64,000 nucleotides of DNA from Peteryoungia desertarenae (GCF_005860795.2 NZ_CP058350.1:1084501-1148500); one strand, 5' to 3'. Shown: positions 34,824-44,294, counted from the first letter of the stretch. Numbers and translations: made by a program. Notes: a model not told the origin generated them from the sequence alone.

Positions 34824-36527
34824 TTAGTCGTTGTTGCGGTTCTTCAGGGCGGCACCCAGGATGTCGCCGAGCGATGCGCCCGAGTCGGACGAACCGAACT
34901 GAGCCACAGCTTCCTTCTCTTCTGCGATCTCGAGAGCCTTGATCGACAGCATCACCTTACGGTCCTTCTTGGAGAAGTTGGTGACGCGTGCGTCGACAAC
35001 CTGACCAACCGAGAAACGCTCAGGACGCTGCTCGTCACGGTCGCGCGACAGGTCGGCGCGACGGATGAAGGAGGTGATGTCGTCATGGTTGACGAGCTTC
35101 ACTTCGATACCACCATCGTTGATCGCGATGACTTCGCAAGAGACAACGGCATTCTTGCGCAGGTCGCCGGAAGCGGCGGCTTCGCCGACCGAGTCCTTGC
35201 CGAGCTGCTTGATGCCGAGCGAGATGCGCTCCTTCTCCACATCGACGTCGAGAACCACGGCCTTGACCATGTCGCCCTTGTTGTACTCTTCGATGACCTG
35301 CTCGCCCGGACGGTTCCAGTCGAGATCCGACAGGTGAACCATGCCGTCGACGTCGCCTTCGAGGCCAATGAACAGACCAAATTCAGTCTTGTTCTTGACT
35401 TCGCCTTCGACTTCAGTGCCGGCCGGATGGCTGAAGGCAAATGCCTGCCATGGGTTCTCGAGGGTCTGCTTGAGACCGAGCGAGATACGGCGCTTCGACG
35501 GATCGACTTCGAGAACGACGACATCGACGTCCTGCGTGGTCGAAAGGATCTTGCCGGGATGAACGTTCTTCTTCGTCCAGGACATTTCCGAGATGTGAAT
35601 CAGGCCTTCGATGCCCGGCTCCAACTCGACGAATGCACCGTAGTCGGTGATGTTCGTGACGGTACCGGAGATCTTCTTGCCAACCGGGTACTTGGCAGCG
35701 ATGCCATCCCACGGATCCGACTCGAGCTGCTTCATGCCGAGCGAGATGCGGTGGGTTTCCTGGTTGATACGGATGATCTGAACCTTGACCGACTGGCCAA
35801 TGGACAGGATTTCCGAAGGATGGTTGACGCGGCGCCATGCCATGTCGGTGACGTGCAGCAGGCCGTCGATGCCGCCGAGGTCAACGAACGCACCGTAATC
35901 GGTGATGTTCTTGACGACGCCGTCAACAACCTGGCCTTCTTCGAGGTTCTGAACGATTTCAGAACGCTGCTCGGCGCGGGACTCTTCGAGAACCGTACGA
36001 CGCGAGACAACGATGTTGCCGCGACGCTTGTCCATCTTGAGGATTTCGAAGGGCTGCGGGTTGTGCATCAGCGGGGTGACGTCGCGGATCGGACGGATGT
36101 CCACCTGCGAACGCGGAAGGAAGGCAACGGCGCCGTCGAGGTCAACCGTGAAGCCGCCCTTGACCTGGTTGAAGATGACGCCTTCAACGCGCTCGCCAGC
36201 TTCGAACTTGGCTTCGAGCTTGATCCAGCTTTCTTCGCGACGAGCCTTTTCGCGCGACAGAACAGCTTCGCCGAGAGCGTTTTCGATGCGCTCGACGTAA
36301 ACTTCAACTTCGTCGCCGACCTTCAGCGTGCCGTCCTTGGCGCGTGCACCGAATTCCTTCAGTGCGATACGGCCTTCGACCTTCAGGCCGACGTCAACGA
36401 TCGCAACGTCCTTCTCGATTGCGGTCACGATGCCCTTGGTTACATAGCCTTCGGCCAGATCGGTCTTGGCAAAGGACTCTTCGAGGAGGGCTGCGAAGTC
36501 CTCCCGCGATGGGGTAGAAACAGACAT
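34824..36527 (-). CDS. rpsA: 30S ribosomal protein S1
   Basis: The 567-residue protein is built from six S1 RNA-binding repeats, with repeated units such as GAFVDLGGIDGLLHVTDMAW, GAFVELEPGIEGLIHISEMSW and GLFIGLEGDVDGMVHLSDLDW. S1 recruits mRNA to the 30S subunit. The start MSVSTPSRED at 36527 has AGGAG eight bases upstream; the six-codon extension to 36545 would swallow that site. It is transcribed after cmk with a 167-base gap that may hold its own promoter. The length and domain number are standard for alphaproteobacteria. Confidence 0.96.
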   Translation of the reverse strand: MSVSTPSREDFAALLEESFAKTDLAEGYVTKGIVTAIEKDVAIVDVGLKVEGRIALKEFGARAKDGTLKVGDEVEVYVERIENALGEAVLSREKARREESWIKLEAKFEAGERVEGVIFNQVKGGFTVDLDGAVAFLPRSQVDIRPIRDVTPLMHNPQPFEILKMDKRRGNIVVSRRTVLEESRAEQRSEIVQNLEEGQVVDGVVKNITDYGAFVDLGGIDGLLHVTDMAWRRVNHPSEILSIGQSVKVQIIRINQETHRISLGMKQLESDPWDGIAAKYPVGKKISGTVTNITDYGAFVELEPGIEGLIHISEMSWTKKNVHPGKILSTTQDVDVVVLEVDPSKRRISLGLKQTLENPWQAFAFSHPAGTEVEGEVKNKTEFGLFIGLEGDVDGMVHLSDLDWNRPGEQVIEEYNKGDMVKAVVLDVDVEKERISLGIKQLGKDSVGEAAASGDLRKNAVVSCEVIAINDGGIEVKLVNHDDITSFIRRADLSRDRDEQRPERFSVGQVVDARVTNFSKKDRKVMLSIKALEIAEEKEAVAQFGSSDSGASLGDILGAALKNRNND

Positions 36528-36694
36528 GAATTCTCCTAATCGCATCCGCTATAGGATGCGCGATGCGCCGGGGGGTTCGAGTTGCACTTACCAATATCCT
36601 TGCCCGCCCTTCATCTTGAGGGCTGTCCGGCGCGGGGACAGGGAATATTGGCAGATCCAAACGGCAACCGGGTAATGACCGGCTCCTTAATCGC

Positions 36695-37324
36695 TCAAAT
36701 CTTTTTCAACACGGCATCGATGATGGATTTAGCCGATTGAAACGCCGCCTCTATACTCATTTCAGACGTGTCTAGCAAGTGCGCGTCTGCCGCTGGTTTC
36801 AAAGGGCTGTCGGCTCGCCCCATATCGCGCTCGTCGCGCCGCTTCACATCGTCGAAGATCTGGTCGAAATCCGCGGCCTGCCCCTTGGCCCGGATCTCGT
36901 CGAAGCGGCGCCTCGCGCGCACTTCAGCATTGGCGGTGACGAAGAGCTTGACCGGCGCCTCGGGACAGACCACGGTCCCGATATCGCGCCCGTCCAGCAC
37001 GGTGCCCGGTTTCTTCTGGGCGAAACGTCGTTGTGCCTCCACAAGTGCGCGCCGGACAGCAGGCATTGTGGCAATCTGCGATGCAGCCTCGCCAATTTCA
37101 TGAGCGGAAAGCACATCTCGGTTGAGACCGGCCAGCTCCACGCGCCGTGCCATGTCTTCGGCGACAGCCTCGCTATCAAGCGGCAGTCCCGCGTCGAGCA
37201 GCGCCTTTGCCGTTGCACGATAGGTCAGTCCGGTATCCAGGTGATGGAATCCGTAGGTCTCGGCAATCTTCCTCGAAAGCGTGCCTTTTCCGGCTGCAGC
37301 TGGGCCGTCGATGGCAATGATCAT
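36695..37324 (-). CDS. cmk: Cytidylate kinase
   Basis: The 209-residue nucleoside monophosphate kinase phosphorylates CMP and dCMP with ATP. The P-loop is [11 protein letters not shown] (residues 7-17). Other family features are [30 protein letters not shown] (about 110-126) and the lid region [11 protein letters not shown]. The order cmk-rpsA is conserved in proteobacteria. In several relatives aroA precedes cmk, but here only 163 bases separate cmk from the divergent TIGR02300 gene, so aroA must be elsewhere or missing. Confidence 0.95.
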   Translation of the reverse strand: MIIAIDGPAAAGKGTLSRKIAETYGFHHLDTGLTYRATAKALLDAGLPLDSEAVAEDMARRVELAGLNRDVLSAHEIGEAASQIATMPAVRRALVEAQRRFAQKKPGTVLDGRDIGTVVCPEAPVKLFVTANAEVRARRRFDEIRAKGQAADFDQIFDDVKRRDERDMGRADSPLKPAADAHLLDTSEMSIEAAFQSAKSIIDAVLKKI

Positions 37325-37487
37325 TCTGTTTTCTCGTCTGTGTCCGGCACTCGGCTCCCCCTATAACAGTTTGTCTTTGACAGAAAAGAGAGCAGCGAGT
37401 AAGGGGACCGACTGAAAGTTGGGCCGGCCTTGCGCCGGAACCTTGGCATATGCCCTTTATCTTCACAGACTTCATGAGGCTTTGACA

Positions 37488-37874
37488 GTGGCGAAGGCAG
37501 AACTTGGAACAAAACGCACTTGCCCCGACACCGGCAAGAAATTCTACGATCTGAACAAGGATCCGATCGTCTCGCCCTACACGGGCAAATCCTGGCCACT
37601 CTCTTATTTTGAAGAGACCTCTGTTGCCGCCATTATGGAGAAGGCAGAAGAAGAGGATGTTGCAGAAGTCGATACCGAAAACCCGGAAATCGAACTGGTG
37701 TCGCTGGAAGACGCTGACGACAACGGCAGCGGTGACGATATCCCGGATATCGGCGATGATGACGTCGAGCTCGACGGCGATGACGATGACACCTTCCTGG
37801 AAGCCGATGAAGACGACGATGATGACGACATGTCCGGCATCATCGGCGTGACCGGCGACGACGACGAAGTCTGA
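37488..37874 (+). CDS. TIGR02300 family acidic protein
   Basis: The 128-residue protein is conserved in alphaproteobacteria. Its N-terminal 45 residues are ordered with KAELGTKRTCPDTGKKFYDLNKDPIVSPYTGKSWP, a possible metal-binding or zinc-ribbon-like segment with a single Cys. The C-terminal two-thirds is extremely acidic, with long runs of Asp and Glu, and ends TGDDDEV. Function is unknown. The start is GTG 37488 after TGAGG; the family begins with VAKAELGTKR. It is divergent from cmk-rpsA and followed by a terminator and tRNA-Ala, a neighbourhood frequently seen in rhizobia. Confidence 0.8.
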   Translation: MAKAELGTKRTCPDTGKKFYDLNKDPIVSPYTGKSWPLSYFEETSVAAIMEKAEEEDVAEVDTENPEIELVSLEDADDNGSGDDIPDIGDDDVELDGDDDDTFLEADEDDDDDDMSGIIGVTGDDDEV

Positions 37875-37891
37875 TTTTACAATGAATTGTG

Positions 37892-37927
37892 GCCCGGGGC
37901 TGAAAAGTTTCCCGGGCTTTCATTTTT
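37892..37927 (+). terminator. Terminator after the TIGR02300 gene
   Basis: GCCCGGG (37892-37898) and CCCGGGC (37911-37917) form a 7-bp GC stem with a 12-base loop, then TTTCATTTTT. Confidence 0.75.
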
Positions 37928-38025
37928 GGCTTGCCATCTCCGGAAAGCAGAAGTAATAAGCCGCCACCCCACGCAAGCACTGCGGTTCGGGGTTCCCGGA
38001 ACCGGCAATGCCGGACCCAATTGAT

Positions 38026-38101
<76 letters not shown>

Positions 38102-38235
38102 AATCTTCATCTCAGCAAAAAAGTTCGGGGTTTTTAAGTCGAGCGACCGCTTGATGCGGCTCGCCGTTCAATGACAAAGACGCCGTCGATTGCGCCGTGT
38201 TCGGATGTTATCAACCTCGCTCTAAACAAGTTCCA

Positions 38236-38439
38236 TTAGGCATTGGCCGCAAACAACTGGCCGCGGTCGCCCTTTTCCTGGCGGTCGATCTGGAACCAGT
38301 CGGTAATCCGGTTGATAGCGATGTCGAGTTCGCCGTTGCGCAGTCTGATGCGCAGATGGTTGTCTGCCAATTCGACCGGCTCACCGACATAGATCCGGCT
38401 GTTGCCTGCATCGTCGATGGTATCGATGGCAAAACGCAT
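38236..38439 (-). CDS. Small conserved-looking hypothetical protein, 67 residues
   Basis: The protein starts MRFAIDTIDDAGNSRIYVGEP and ends KGDRGQLFAANA. Alternating hydrophobic residues (HLRIRLRNGELDIAINRITDWF) suggest a small beta-rich domain. I do not recognise a family. The start is well supported by GGGGGGAATC directly before the ATG, so the gene is probably real despite its size. It is divergent from the ydcF-like gene at 38579, and about 130 bases lie between it and tRNA-Ala, where I see no further gene. Confidence 0.65.
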   Translation of the reverse strand: MRFAIDTIDDAGNSRIYVGEPVELADNHLRIRLRNGELDIAINRITDWFQIDRQEKGDRGQLFAANA

Positions 38440-38578
38440 GATTCCCCCCAAGTTCTTGCAGTATGAATTGTCACAATCGGCAGTGGATTTAAAAACGTGG
38501 CCTTGAGCGAAGCTTTCGTGATCGTCGGCGAGTGAGCCGACCGTTGTCGCCGATGAAGAGAGCGGATAAAGCGGACAA

Positions 38579-39370
38579 ATGTTTGTTCTCTCGAAAATCT
38601 TCTGGATGGTCGCCCAGCCGCTGTCGCTGGTGTTCTTCCTTGGGCTTCTGGCGCTGCTGCTGCTCGCCTGCCAGTGGCGTCGCATGGGAATTTCGGCGCT
38701 TTCGCTTTCGCTCTTCATTCTCTTTGCAACGCTTTATACCTCGGCAGGAACAGTGCTGCTCCAGGGGCTTGAATCGCGCTTTCCGCGACCTGGTTCCGAC
38801 CCTGCGTCGGTCGCCTGCCTGATTGTTCTGGGCGGTGCGTTCGAGACTGAGGTAACGACAGCGAGGGGCGGCGTGGATCTCAATCAGGCCGCTGACCGCT
38901 TTGTCGAGGCACTGCGGCTGGCCTATGTATATCCGCAGGCGAAAATTCTCGTCTCGGGCGGCGATGGTTCGCTGAGTGGTCGCTTTGAGGGCGATGCGGT
39001 GATCTCGCAGCGCTTCTTCTCGGCTTTCGGTATACCGGACGAGCGTCTGATTGGCGAGGCAACCTCACGCAACACCCATGAAAACGCTCTGAACAGCCGA
39101 GAGCTGCTGCAAAGGGAAGGGCTACAGAACTGTCTTCTCGTGACCTCCGCATTTCATATGCCTCGGTCTGTTGGCCTCTTTCGCAAGGCAGAAATCAACA
39201 CCATACCCTGGCCAACGGATTATCGTACGGCCGGCAATGTTACCCTGCGACTTGATTTCACGCAGCCAACCTTAAACGCCCAGCAGACCGCAACGGCAGT
39301 GCGCGAATGGATTGGGCTCTTTGCCTATTGGCTGACGGGCCGGATTGAAGAACTTTACCCAGCACCGTGA
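38579..39370 (+). CDS. YdcF/ElyC-family membrane protein (DUF218)
   Basis: The 263-residue protein has two N-terminal membrane segments (WMVAQPLSLVFFLGLLALLLLA and MGISALSLSLFILFATLYT) and a periplasmic DUF218 domain from about residue 78. Hallmarks are CLIVLGGAFETE, YPQAKILVSGGDG, ERLIGEATSRNTHENA, LLVTSAFHMPRSVGLF and WPTDYR. ElyC, SanA and YdcF relatives are linked to cell-envelope integrity and lipid-carrier handling. The enzyme reaction is not established. It is a single gene convergent with the secreted protein at 39383. Confidence 0.85.
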   Translation: MFVLSKIFWMVAQPLSLVFFLGLLALLLLACQWRRMGISALSLSLFILFATLYTSAGTVLLQGLESRFPRPGSDPASVACLIVLGGAFETEVTTARGGVDLNQAADRFVEALRLAYVYPQAKILVSGGDGSLSGRFEGDAVISQRFFSAFGIPDERLIGEATSRNTHENALNSRELLQREGLQNCLLVTSAFHMPRSVGLFRKAEINTIPWPTDYRTAGNVTLRLDFTQPTLNAQQTATAVREWIGLFAYWLTGRIEELYPAP

Positions 39371-39382
39371 GCGACACACCGG

Positions 39383-39856
39383 CTATTTTCGGGAAATGGT
39401 CATGAAACGCGTACCGCGCACCCGGACCGTCATTTCGCAGGGCCGGCTGTCGGTGCGTTCGCAGTATCGCGGATGCATCTTCAAGACGAAGACCATGTTG
39501 CCGAAGCGCTGGATGAAGTCATAACCATACATCTGCGCAGTGGCGATCATGAAATAGCCGCCCTCCTTGACCTGCAGATAGAAGTTATAGGGACAACCGT
39601 CACCCGTACATCCAGGTCCTCGCACGCCGTCGCAGATGATCTCGCCGTGATTTGTGACAACATCCACCAGCTTGTCGTTGTTGACGTCGATGCGCGAAAT
39701 GAAATCGGGCCCGTACTGAACCGATTGGCATTGATTTGAAAAATAGGATTTTTCGTAGATCTCGGGATCGTCGAGTAGCTCCTGCTGAGCAGACGCGGAC
39801 GCCACAGCGCCCAGCATCAATCCCAGGGAAACGAAAAGCCCCAAGCCCGATTTCAA
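39383..39856 (-). CDS. Secreted hypothetical protein with TTG start
   Basis: The 157-residue protein has a clear Sec signal peptide (KSGLGLFVSLGLMLGAVASASA, cut before QQELLDDPE). The mature part of about 134 residues has six cysteines (SNQCQSV, IICDGVRGPGCTGDGCP, RYCERTDSRPCEM) that could form disulfides in the periplasm, and an acidic IDVNNDKLVDVV stretch reminiscent of a calcium-loop motif. I do not recognise the family. No ATG suits the frame; TTG 39856 has GGGAGG five bases upstream and places the signal peptide correctly. It stands alone on the minus strand. Confidence 0.7.
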   Translation of the reverse strand: MKSGLGLFVSLGLMLGAVASASAQQELLDDPEIYEKSYFSNQCQSVQYGPDFISRIDVNNDKLVDVVTNHGEIICDGVRGPGCTGDGCPYNFYLQVKEGGYFMIATAQMYGYDFIQRFGNMVFVLKMHPRYCERTDSRPCEMTVRVRGTRFMTISRK

Positions 39857-39970
39857 GAAAACCTCCCGATGACGCAATCAATGTTTCTGCTCGGGAACAC
39901 TAGCACAACTGACTTGCGTCACTCTTAACGGCATGATTGATGATCTCACATTTTAGGGAGCCACGCGGAA

Positions 39971-40606
39971 ATGTTACTGCTGACCTATCTCGATTATGCC
40001 GGTGTTGCCCTCTTCGCCGCCACGGGTGCATTGGCAGCCTCACGCAAGCAGCTCGACATGATCGGCTTTCTGTTCTTTGCAATTGTCACGGGGATCGGGG
40101 GTGGCACGCTGCGCGATATCGTGCTGGGCCAGGTGCCTGTCTTCTGGGTCCTTAATCCGGCTTATATTGTCGTGTGCTGTGTGATCGGCGTCATTGTCTT
40201 CTTTTCGGCCCATCTGGTCGAATCGCGTTACCGATTGCTGATCTGGCTTGATGCAGTCGGCCTGTCGGCCTACTGCGTGATGGGGGCCGCCAAGGGTCTG
40301 GCAGCCACGGGATCGCCAACGATTGCCGTTGTCACAGGTACGCTCACGGCCACGTTCGGCGGTGTCATGCGTGACTTGCTGGCCACTGAACCTTCCGTGT
40401 TGCTTCGACCGGAAGTCTACATTACCGCTGCCCTCGTCGGGGCTGCCATGTTCACGGCGGCCAGTGCGCTCGGTGCGCCCCTTTATGCTGCGTCGGTTAT
40501 AGGTGCCGGTGTAGCCTTCGCCATTCGCGGCGGGGCGCTCCATTTCGGCTGGACTTTTCCGACATACCGCCACAAGCCGGGGCGACATCCCGACGACGTG
40601 ATGTGA
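39971..40606 (+). CDS. TRIC-type (UPF0126/YicG) membrane protein
   Basis: The 211-residue integral membrane protein has about seven hydrophobic segments arranged as two similar halves. Each half has the family pattern around GIGGGTLRDIVLG (about 41-53) and TFGGVMRDLLATEPSVLL (about 127-144). Prokaryotic TRIC relatives form trimeric cation channels; older annotations call the family UPF0126. Transport of a small cation or amino acid is possible but not shown. TTAGGGAG lies before the ATG. It is convergent with irr. Confidence 0.85.
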   Translation: MLLLTYLDYAGVALFAATGALAASRKQLDMIGFLFFAIVTGIGGGTLRDIVLGQVPVFWVLNPAYIVVCCVIGVIVFFSAHLVESRYRLLIWLDAVGLSAYCVMGAAKGLAATGSPTIAVVTGTLTATFGGVMRDLLATEPSVLLRPEVYITAALVGAAMFTAASALGAPLYAASVIGAGVAFAIRGGALHFGWTFPTYRHKPGRHPDDVM

Positions 40607-40624
40607 AAATCGCAGAAGAGAAGC

Positions 40625-41044
40625 TCAGCTGCGCTTCGGGCGCAGGCGGATAACCACATCGACATGTGCAATTTCCATGCCTTCTGGCGGCACAGGCAAA
40701 TTGTCGATGACGATATTGTTCACCGGAATATCGAGCACTTCATTTTCGCCTTCGACGAAAAAGTGATGGTGGTCGGATACGTTTGTGTCGAAGTAGGTCT
40801 TTGCACTCTCGACAGCCAGAACACGAATAAGGCCGGCTTCGGTAAACTGGTGAAGGGTGTTGTAGACGGTTGCGAGGGACACCGGCACATTGGCCGCCTG
40901 AGCCTCTTCGTGCAGTTCCTCAACCGTCAGATGACGGTCACCCTTGGCGAACAGAAGCTCAGCAAGGGCAACGCGCTGACGCGTCGGACGAAGGCCCGAC
41001 CGCCTGAGCTTCATCTCCGTGCTGAATTGGCTTTCAGCCGCCAT
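40625..41044 (-). CDS. irr: Iron response regulator Irr (Fur family)
   Basis: The 139-residue Fur-family regulator has a winged helix (GLRPTRQRVALAELLF, HLTVEELHEEA, VSLATVYNTLHQFTEAGLI) and a dimer/metal domain with the SDHHHFFVEGE histidine cluster. In rhizobia Irr represses haem and iron-consuming genes when iron is low. The N-terminus (MAAESQFSTEMKLRRSG) lacks the Cys-Pro haem regulatory motif of Bradyrhizobium Irr, as in R. leguminosarum, where haem acts through histidines. The start at 41044 is set by the family; the open frame continues far upstream without support. A good promoter lies at 41125-41097. The order irr-fabA-fabB-fabI is rhizobial. Confidence 0.93.
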   Translation of the reverse strand: MAAESQFSTEMKLRRSGLRPTRQRVALAELLFAKGDRHLTVEELHEEAQAANVPVSLATVYNTLHQFTEAGLIRVLAVESAKTYFDTNVSDHHHFFVEGENEVLDIPVNNIVIDNLPVPPEGMEIAHVDVVIRLRPKRS

Positions 41045-41096
41045 ATTGAGGACACTCCAATTCACAACAAGGTGCAATACACACCTTTTCCATCGG

Positions 41097-41125
41097 ATAT
41101 AGCTGTAAAACGCCGTCGGTTCAAT
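41097..41125 (-). promoter_or_regulatory. irr promoter
   Basis: On the minus strand ATTGAA (41125-41120) and CTATAT (41102-41097) are 17 bases apart; the -10 is the rhizobial consensus. A leader of about 46 bases is predicted. The remaining 41126-41352 before fabA holds no other gene; a palindromic GCGGCC/GGCCGC pair is visible but no clear fabA promoter. Confidence 0.6.
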
Positions 41126-41352
41126 AGTTTCAATGGGGACAAGGCTGCAACCACCAGAGCCAGCAGGCGTTTTTTGCTTGATTTGGTCTGGTCGAGGCAG
41201 TGCCATTCCTGTATGCGACAGGAGGTGGAGATAGATTGTGACAGGGCTGAACGCGGCCTTGTCAACCGGGCCGCAGGGGCGGGGCTTCAATTTGTCCCGT
41301 TCTTGCCTTATGGGTCCCGGCATGTGCAGCCCCGGGGGGAAGAAGTAGAAAA

Positions 41353-41868
41353 ATGGATAAAAGACAGTCGAGCTACAATTACGAAGAAATTCTCTCCTGC
41401 GGTCGTGGCGAATTGTTCGGCCAGGGCAACGCCCAGCTTCCCCTGCCACCCATGCTGATGGTTCACCGGATAACCGATATCTCCGAAACGGGCGGCGCCT
41501 TCGACAAGGGCTATGTTCGCGCCGAATACGATGTGCGACCCGACGACTGGTATTTCCCCTGCCACTTTCAGGGAAACCCGATCATGCCCGGCTGCCTCGG
41601 CCTTGATGGTATGTGGCAGTTGACAGGCTTTTTCCTCGGCTGGCTCGGGGAACCGGGACGCGGCATGGCGCTTTCCACTGGTGAGGTCAAGTTCAAGGGT
41701 ATGGTTCGCCCGGAGACAAAGCTCCTGGAATATGGGATCGACTTCAAGCGCGTGATGCGCGGTCGTCTCGTTCTCGGTACTGCCGACGGCTGGCTCAAGG
41801 CAGATGGCGAAGTCATTTACCAAGCAACCGACCTGCGCGTCGGTCTGTCAAAGGACAAGACGGCCTGA
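41353..41868 (+). CDS. fabA: 3-hydroxydecanoyl-ACP dehydratase/isomerase FabA
   Basis: This bifunctional enzyme dehydrates 3-hydroxydecanoyl-ACP and isomerises trans-2 to cis-3-decenoyl-ACP, the branch point to unsaturated fatty acids. The 171-residue hot-dog-fold protein has the catalytic His in [19 protein letters not shown] (about residues 69-87), with the Asp of LGLDGMWQ nearby. It is followed by fabB after 42 bases and then fabI, the usual rhizobial unsaturated fatty acid operon. Its products are substrates for the lipid-modifying enzymes encoded at 23.5-26.9 kb, a functional link at the pathway level. Confidence 0.96.
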   Translation: MDKRQSSYNYEEILSCGRGELFGQGNAQLPLPPMLMVHRITDISETGGAFDKGYVRAEYDVRPDDWYFPCHFQGNPIMPGCLGLDGMWQLTGFFLGWLGEPGRGMALSTGEVKFKGMVRPETKLLEYGIDFKRVMRGRLVLGTADGWLKADGEVIYQATDLRVGLSKDKTA

Positions 41869-41910
41869 AAGGCCTCTGTTGATCTAAGGTAATCAGAAAA
41901 GGTCTGAGAT

Positions 41911-43134
41911 ATGAGACGGGTAGTTGTTACGGGTCTTGGGATTGTCTCCTCGATTGGTTCCGACGCAGCCGAGGTGACGGCATCGCTTCGGGATGCAAAG
42001 TCAGGGATCAGTGCATCACCTGATTTCGCTGAGCATGGTTTCAAGTGCCAGGTCTGGGGCAAGCCGAGTCTTGATCCGACTGACCTTGTTGATCGCCGCG
42101 CCATGCGCTTTCTCTCTCAGGGTGGCGCCTGGAATCACGTTGCCATGAAGCAGGCAATTGCGGATGCGGGTCTTGAAGAGGCCGACTATCAGCAGAATGA
42201 GCGCGTCGGCATCATCATGGGTTCGGGTGGTCCGTCAACGAAGCAGATCGTGGAAGCTGCTGACATCGTCCGTCAGAACAACAGCCCGAAGCGCATCGGC
42301 CCCTTTGCCGTTCCGAAGGCGATGTCCTCGACGGCCTCTGCAACGCTGGCCACCTGGTTCAAGCTGCACGGCGTCAACTACTCGATCTCTTCAGCCTGCT
42401 CGACCTCGGCGCATTGCATCGGCAATGCCTATGAGATGATCCAGTGGGGCAAGCAGGACATGGTCTTTGCCGGCGGTCACGAGGATCTCGACTGGTCCAT
42501 GTCGAGCCTCTTCGATGCCATGGGTGCCATGTCCTCGAAGTACAACGACACGCCCTCGACCGCGTCGCGCGCCTATGACGTCTCGCGTGACGGCTTCGTC
42601 ATCGCCGGTGGGGCAGGCGTTCTGGTTCTTGAAGAGCTTGAGCGTGCCAAGGCTCGTGGTGCGAAGATCTATGCTGAAATCGTCGGTTATGGCGCAACCT
42701 CCGACGGCTACGACATGGTCGCTCCTTCGGGCGAAGGCGCCATCCGCTGCATGCGTCAGGCGCTCTCCACGGTCAAGGGCGACGTCGATTACATCAATAC
42801 CCATGGCACCTCGACGCCGGTCGGCGATAGCAAGGAAATCGGCGCGATCCGTGAAGTCTTCGGCGACAAGATCCCGCATATCCAGTCGACCAAGTCGCTG
42901 ACCGGTCACTCACTCGGTGCTGCGGGCGTGCAGGAATCGATCTATGGCCTGTTGATGATGCAGGCCGGTTTTATCGGCGAAAGCGCCCACATAACCGAGC
43001 TTGATCCAGAATTCGATGGCGTGCCGATTGTCCGCAAGCGCATCGACAATGCCAAAATCGATACTGTCCTTTCCAATTCCTTCGGTTTTGGTGGAACCAA
43101 CGCAACGCTGGTCTTCCAGCGCCACAACGGATGA
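41911..43134 (+). CDS. fabB: 3-oxoacyl-ACP synthase I FabB
   Basis: The 407-residue ketoacyl synthase elongates cis-3-decenoyl-ACP. The catalytic Cys is in [14 protein letters not shown] (about 157-170), and the two His are in [12 protein letters not shown] (about 295-306) and [14 protein letters not shown] (about 327-340). The start [18 protein letters not shown] is typical. It is coupled to fabI by an ATGA overlap (43131-43134). It works with FabA to make unsaturated acyl chains. Confidence 0.96.
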   Translation: MRRVVVTGLGIVSSIGSDAAEVTASLRDAKSGISASPDFAEHGFKCQVWGKPSLDPTDLVDRRAMRFLSQGGAWNHVAMKQAIADAGLEEADYQQNERVGIIMGSGGPSTKQIVEAADIVRQNNSPKRIGPFAVPKAMSSTASATLATWFKLHGVNYSISSACSTSAHCIGNAYEMIQWGKQDMVFAGGHEDLDWSMSSLFDAMGAMSSKYNDTPSTASRAYDVSRDGFVIAGGAGVLVLEELERAKARGAKIYAEIVGYGATSDGYDMVAPSGEGAIRCMRQALSTVKGDVDYINTHGTSTPVGDSKEIGAIREVFGDKIPHIQSTKSLTGHSLGAAGVQESIYGLLMMQAGFIGESAHITELDPEFDGVPIVRKRIDNAKIDTVLSNSFGFGGTNATLVFQRHNG

Positions 43135-43949
43135 CATCCATGCTCGGATCCATGCAGGGTAAGCGCGGCCTCATTATGGGGGTCGCCAACAACCACTCGA
43201 TTGCCTGGGGCATTGCCCAGGTGCTGGCGGAAGCAGGTGCGGAACTCGCCTTTACCTATCAGGGAGAGGCACTCGGCAAACGGGTGAAGCCGCTCGCAGC
43301 CGAGCTCGGTTCGGATTTTGTCATTCCTTGCGATGTTGAGGATCTGGTGTCTGTCGACGCTCTTTTCGATGCTCTGCGTGAGCGTTGGGGCAAGATTGAC
43401 TTCATTGTCCATGCGATCGGTTTTTCCGACAAGAACGAATTGAAGGGCCTTTACGCCGACACCTCGCGAGAGAATTTCTCACGAACCATGGTCATTTCCT
43501 GTTTCTCCCTGACAGAGATCACCAAGCGCGCAGCCGAACTGATGACCGATGGCGGCAGTGTACTGACATTGACTTACGGCGGTTCGACACGCGTCATCCC
43601 GAATTACAATGTCATGGGCGTTGCCAAGGCCGCATTGGAAGCTTCTGTGCGTTATCTCGCCTGTGATTATGGTCCCCGCGGCATTCGGGTGAACGCCATT
43701 TCGGCCGGACCCGTGCGCACTCTGGCCGGAGCCGGAATTTCGGACGCGCGTGCGATTTTCAGCTGGAACCAGAAGAACGCACCTCTGCGTCGAACTCCGA
43801 CGATCGAAGATATTGGTGGCTCCGCCCTGTACCTGCTATCAGGCCTTTCCAACGGCGTGACTGGAGAAATCCACTATGTCGACGGTGGGTTCAATGTGAT
43901 ATCGGTTCCGACGCTCGATGTTCTGCGGGGCGCTGACAACCAGGGTTGA
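43131..43949 (+). CDS. fabI: Enoyl-ACP reductase FabI
   Basis: The 272-residue SDR-fold enzyme reduces trans-2-enoyl-ACP with NAD(P)H in the last step of each elongation cycle. Features are [20 protein letters not shown] (cofactor loop), [26 protein letters not shown], and the active-site Tyr-x6-Lys in [29 protein letters not shown] is also typical. It is the third gene of fabA-fabB-fabI and starts within the fabB stop codon. Rhizobia often have a second FabI paralogue elsewhere. Confidence 0.95.
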   Translation: MTSMLGSMQGKRGLIMGVANNHSIAWGIAQVLAEAGAELAFTYQGEALGKRVKPLAAELGSDFVIPCDVEDLVSVDALFDALRERWGKIDFIVHAIGFSDKNELKGLYADTSRENFSRTMVISCFSLTEITKRAAELMTDGGSVLTLTYGGSTRVIPNYNVMGVAKAALEASVRYLACDYGPRGIRVNAISAGPVRTLAGAGISDARAIFSWNQKNAPLRRTPTIEDIGGSALYLLSGLSNGVTGEIHYVDGGFNVISVPTLDVLRGADNQG

Positions 43950-43952
43950 CCG

Positions 43953-43993
43953 ACAGAAGAAAAACCTGGCGCGAGAATTTCTTCGCACCAGGT
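43953..43993 (-). terminator. Terminator of the LuxR-HTH gene
   Basis: On the minus strand ACCTGGTGCGA (43993-43983) pairs with TCGCGCCAGGT (43974-43964), 11 bp including one G-T wobble, followed by TTTTCTTCTGT. The mismatch is a wobble only on this strand, so it mainly serves the gene at 44031, although fabI also ends here. Confidence 0.65.
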
Positions 43994-44030
43994 CCACGGT
44001 CGTGAGAATGCGCCACTTGCCTTTGGCAGG

Positions 44031-44294
44031 TTAATCCGACTTATCCTCAAGCATGGGCTTAATGTGGCCCAGCAAAATGGCGAGACTGACGGCGTGCATC
44101 AGATTGTGCGCGCCAAGATTTTCAAGGGACGACGCCAGCGTCTCTTTCAGGTCTTCTGCGGATACGCCAAGTTCAACGCAGATTTGCTTGTTCCGTTTGC
44201 CTTCGGCGACAAGCGTGAGCGCCTCTTTCTGAAGTCGCGACAGACCTCGGATAGGGGCTGAGGGGCTGGAGACCAGCTTTGGTTTGAGTGTCAT
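44031..44294 (-). CDS. Small LuxR-type helix-turn-helix protein
   Basis: The 87-residue protein consists of a LuxR/GerE-like DNA-binding domain. GLSRLQKEALTLVAEGKRNKQICVELGVSAEDLKETLASSLENLGAHNLMHAV shows the four-helix pattern, with NKQICVELGVS as the helix-turn-helix. There is no receiver or autoinducer domain, so it may be a stand-alone regulator or act with a partner. Such short LuxR-type proteins are widespread in rhizobia and uncharacterised. It has its own terminator and stands alone between fabI and an AraC gene. Confidence 0.7.
   Translation of the reverse strand: MTLKPKLVSSPSAPIRGLSRLQKEALTLVAEGKRNKQICVELGVSAEDLKETLASSLENLGAHNLMHAVSLAILLGHIKPMLEDKSD

Noticed and set aside
35085..36539. 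Open frame of 484 codons on the plus strand
   Set aside because: Antisense to rpsA with its six S1 repeats; its apparent length comes from the repeated sequence.
40625..41449. A 274-codon version of irr
   Set aside because: The upstream part covers the irr promoter and the irr-fabA intergenic region and resembles nothing; the family start is at 41044.
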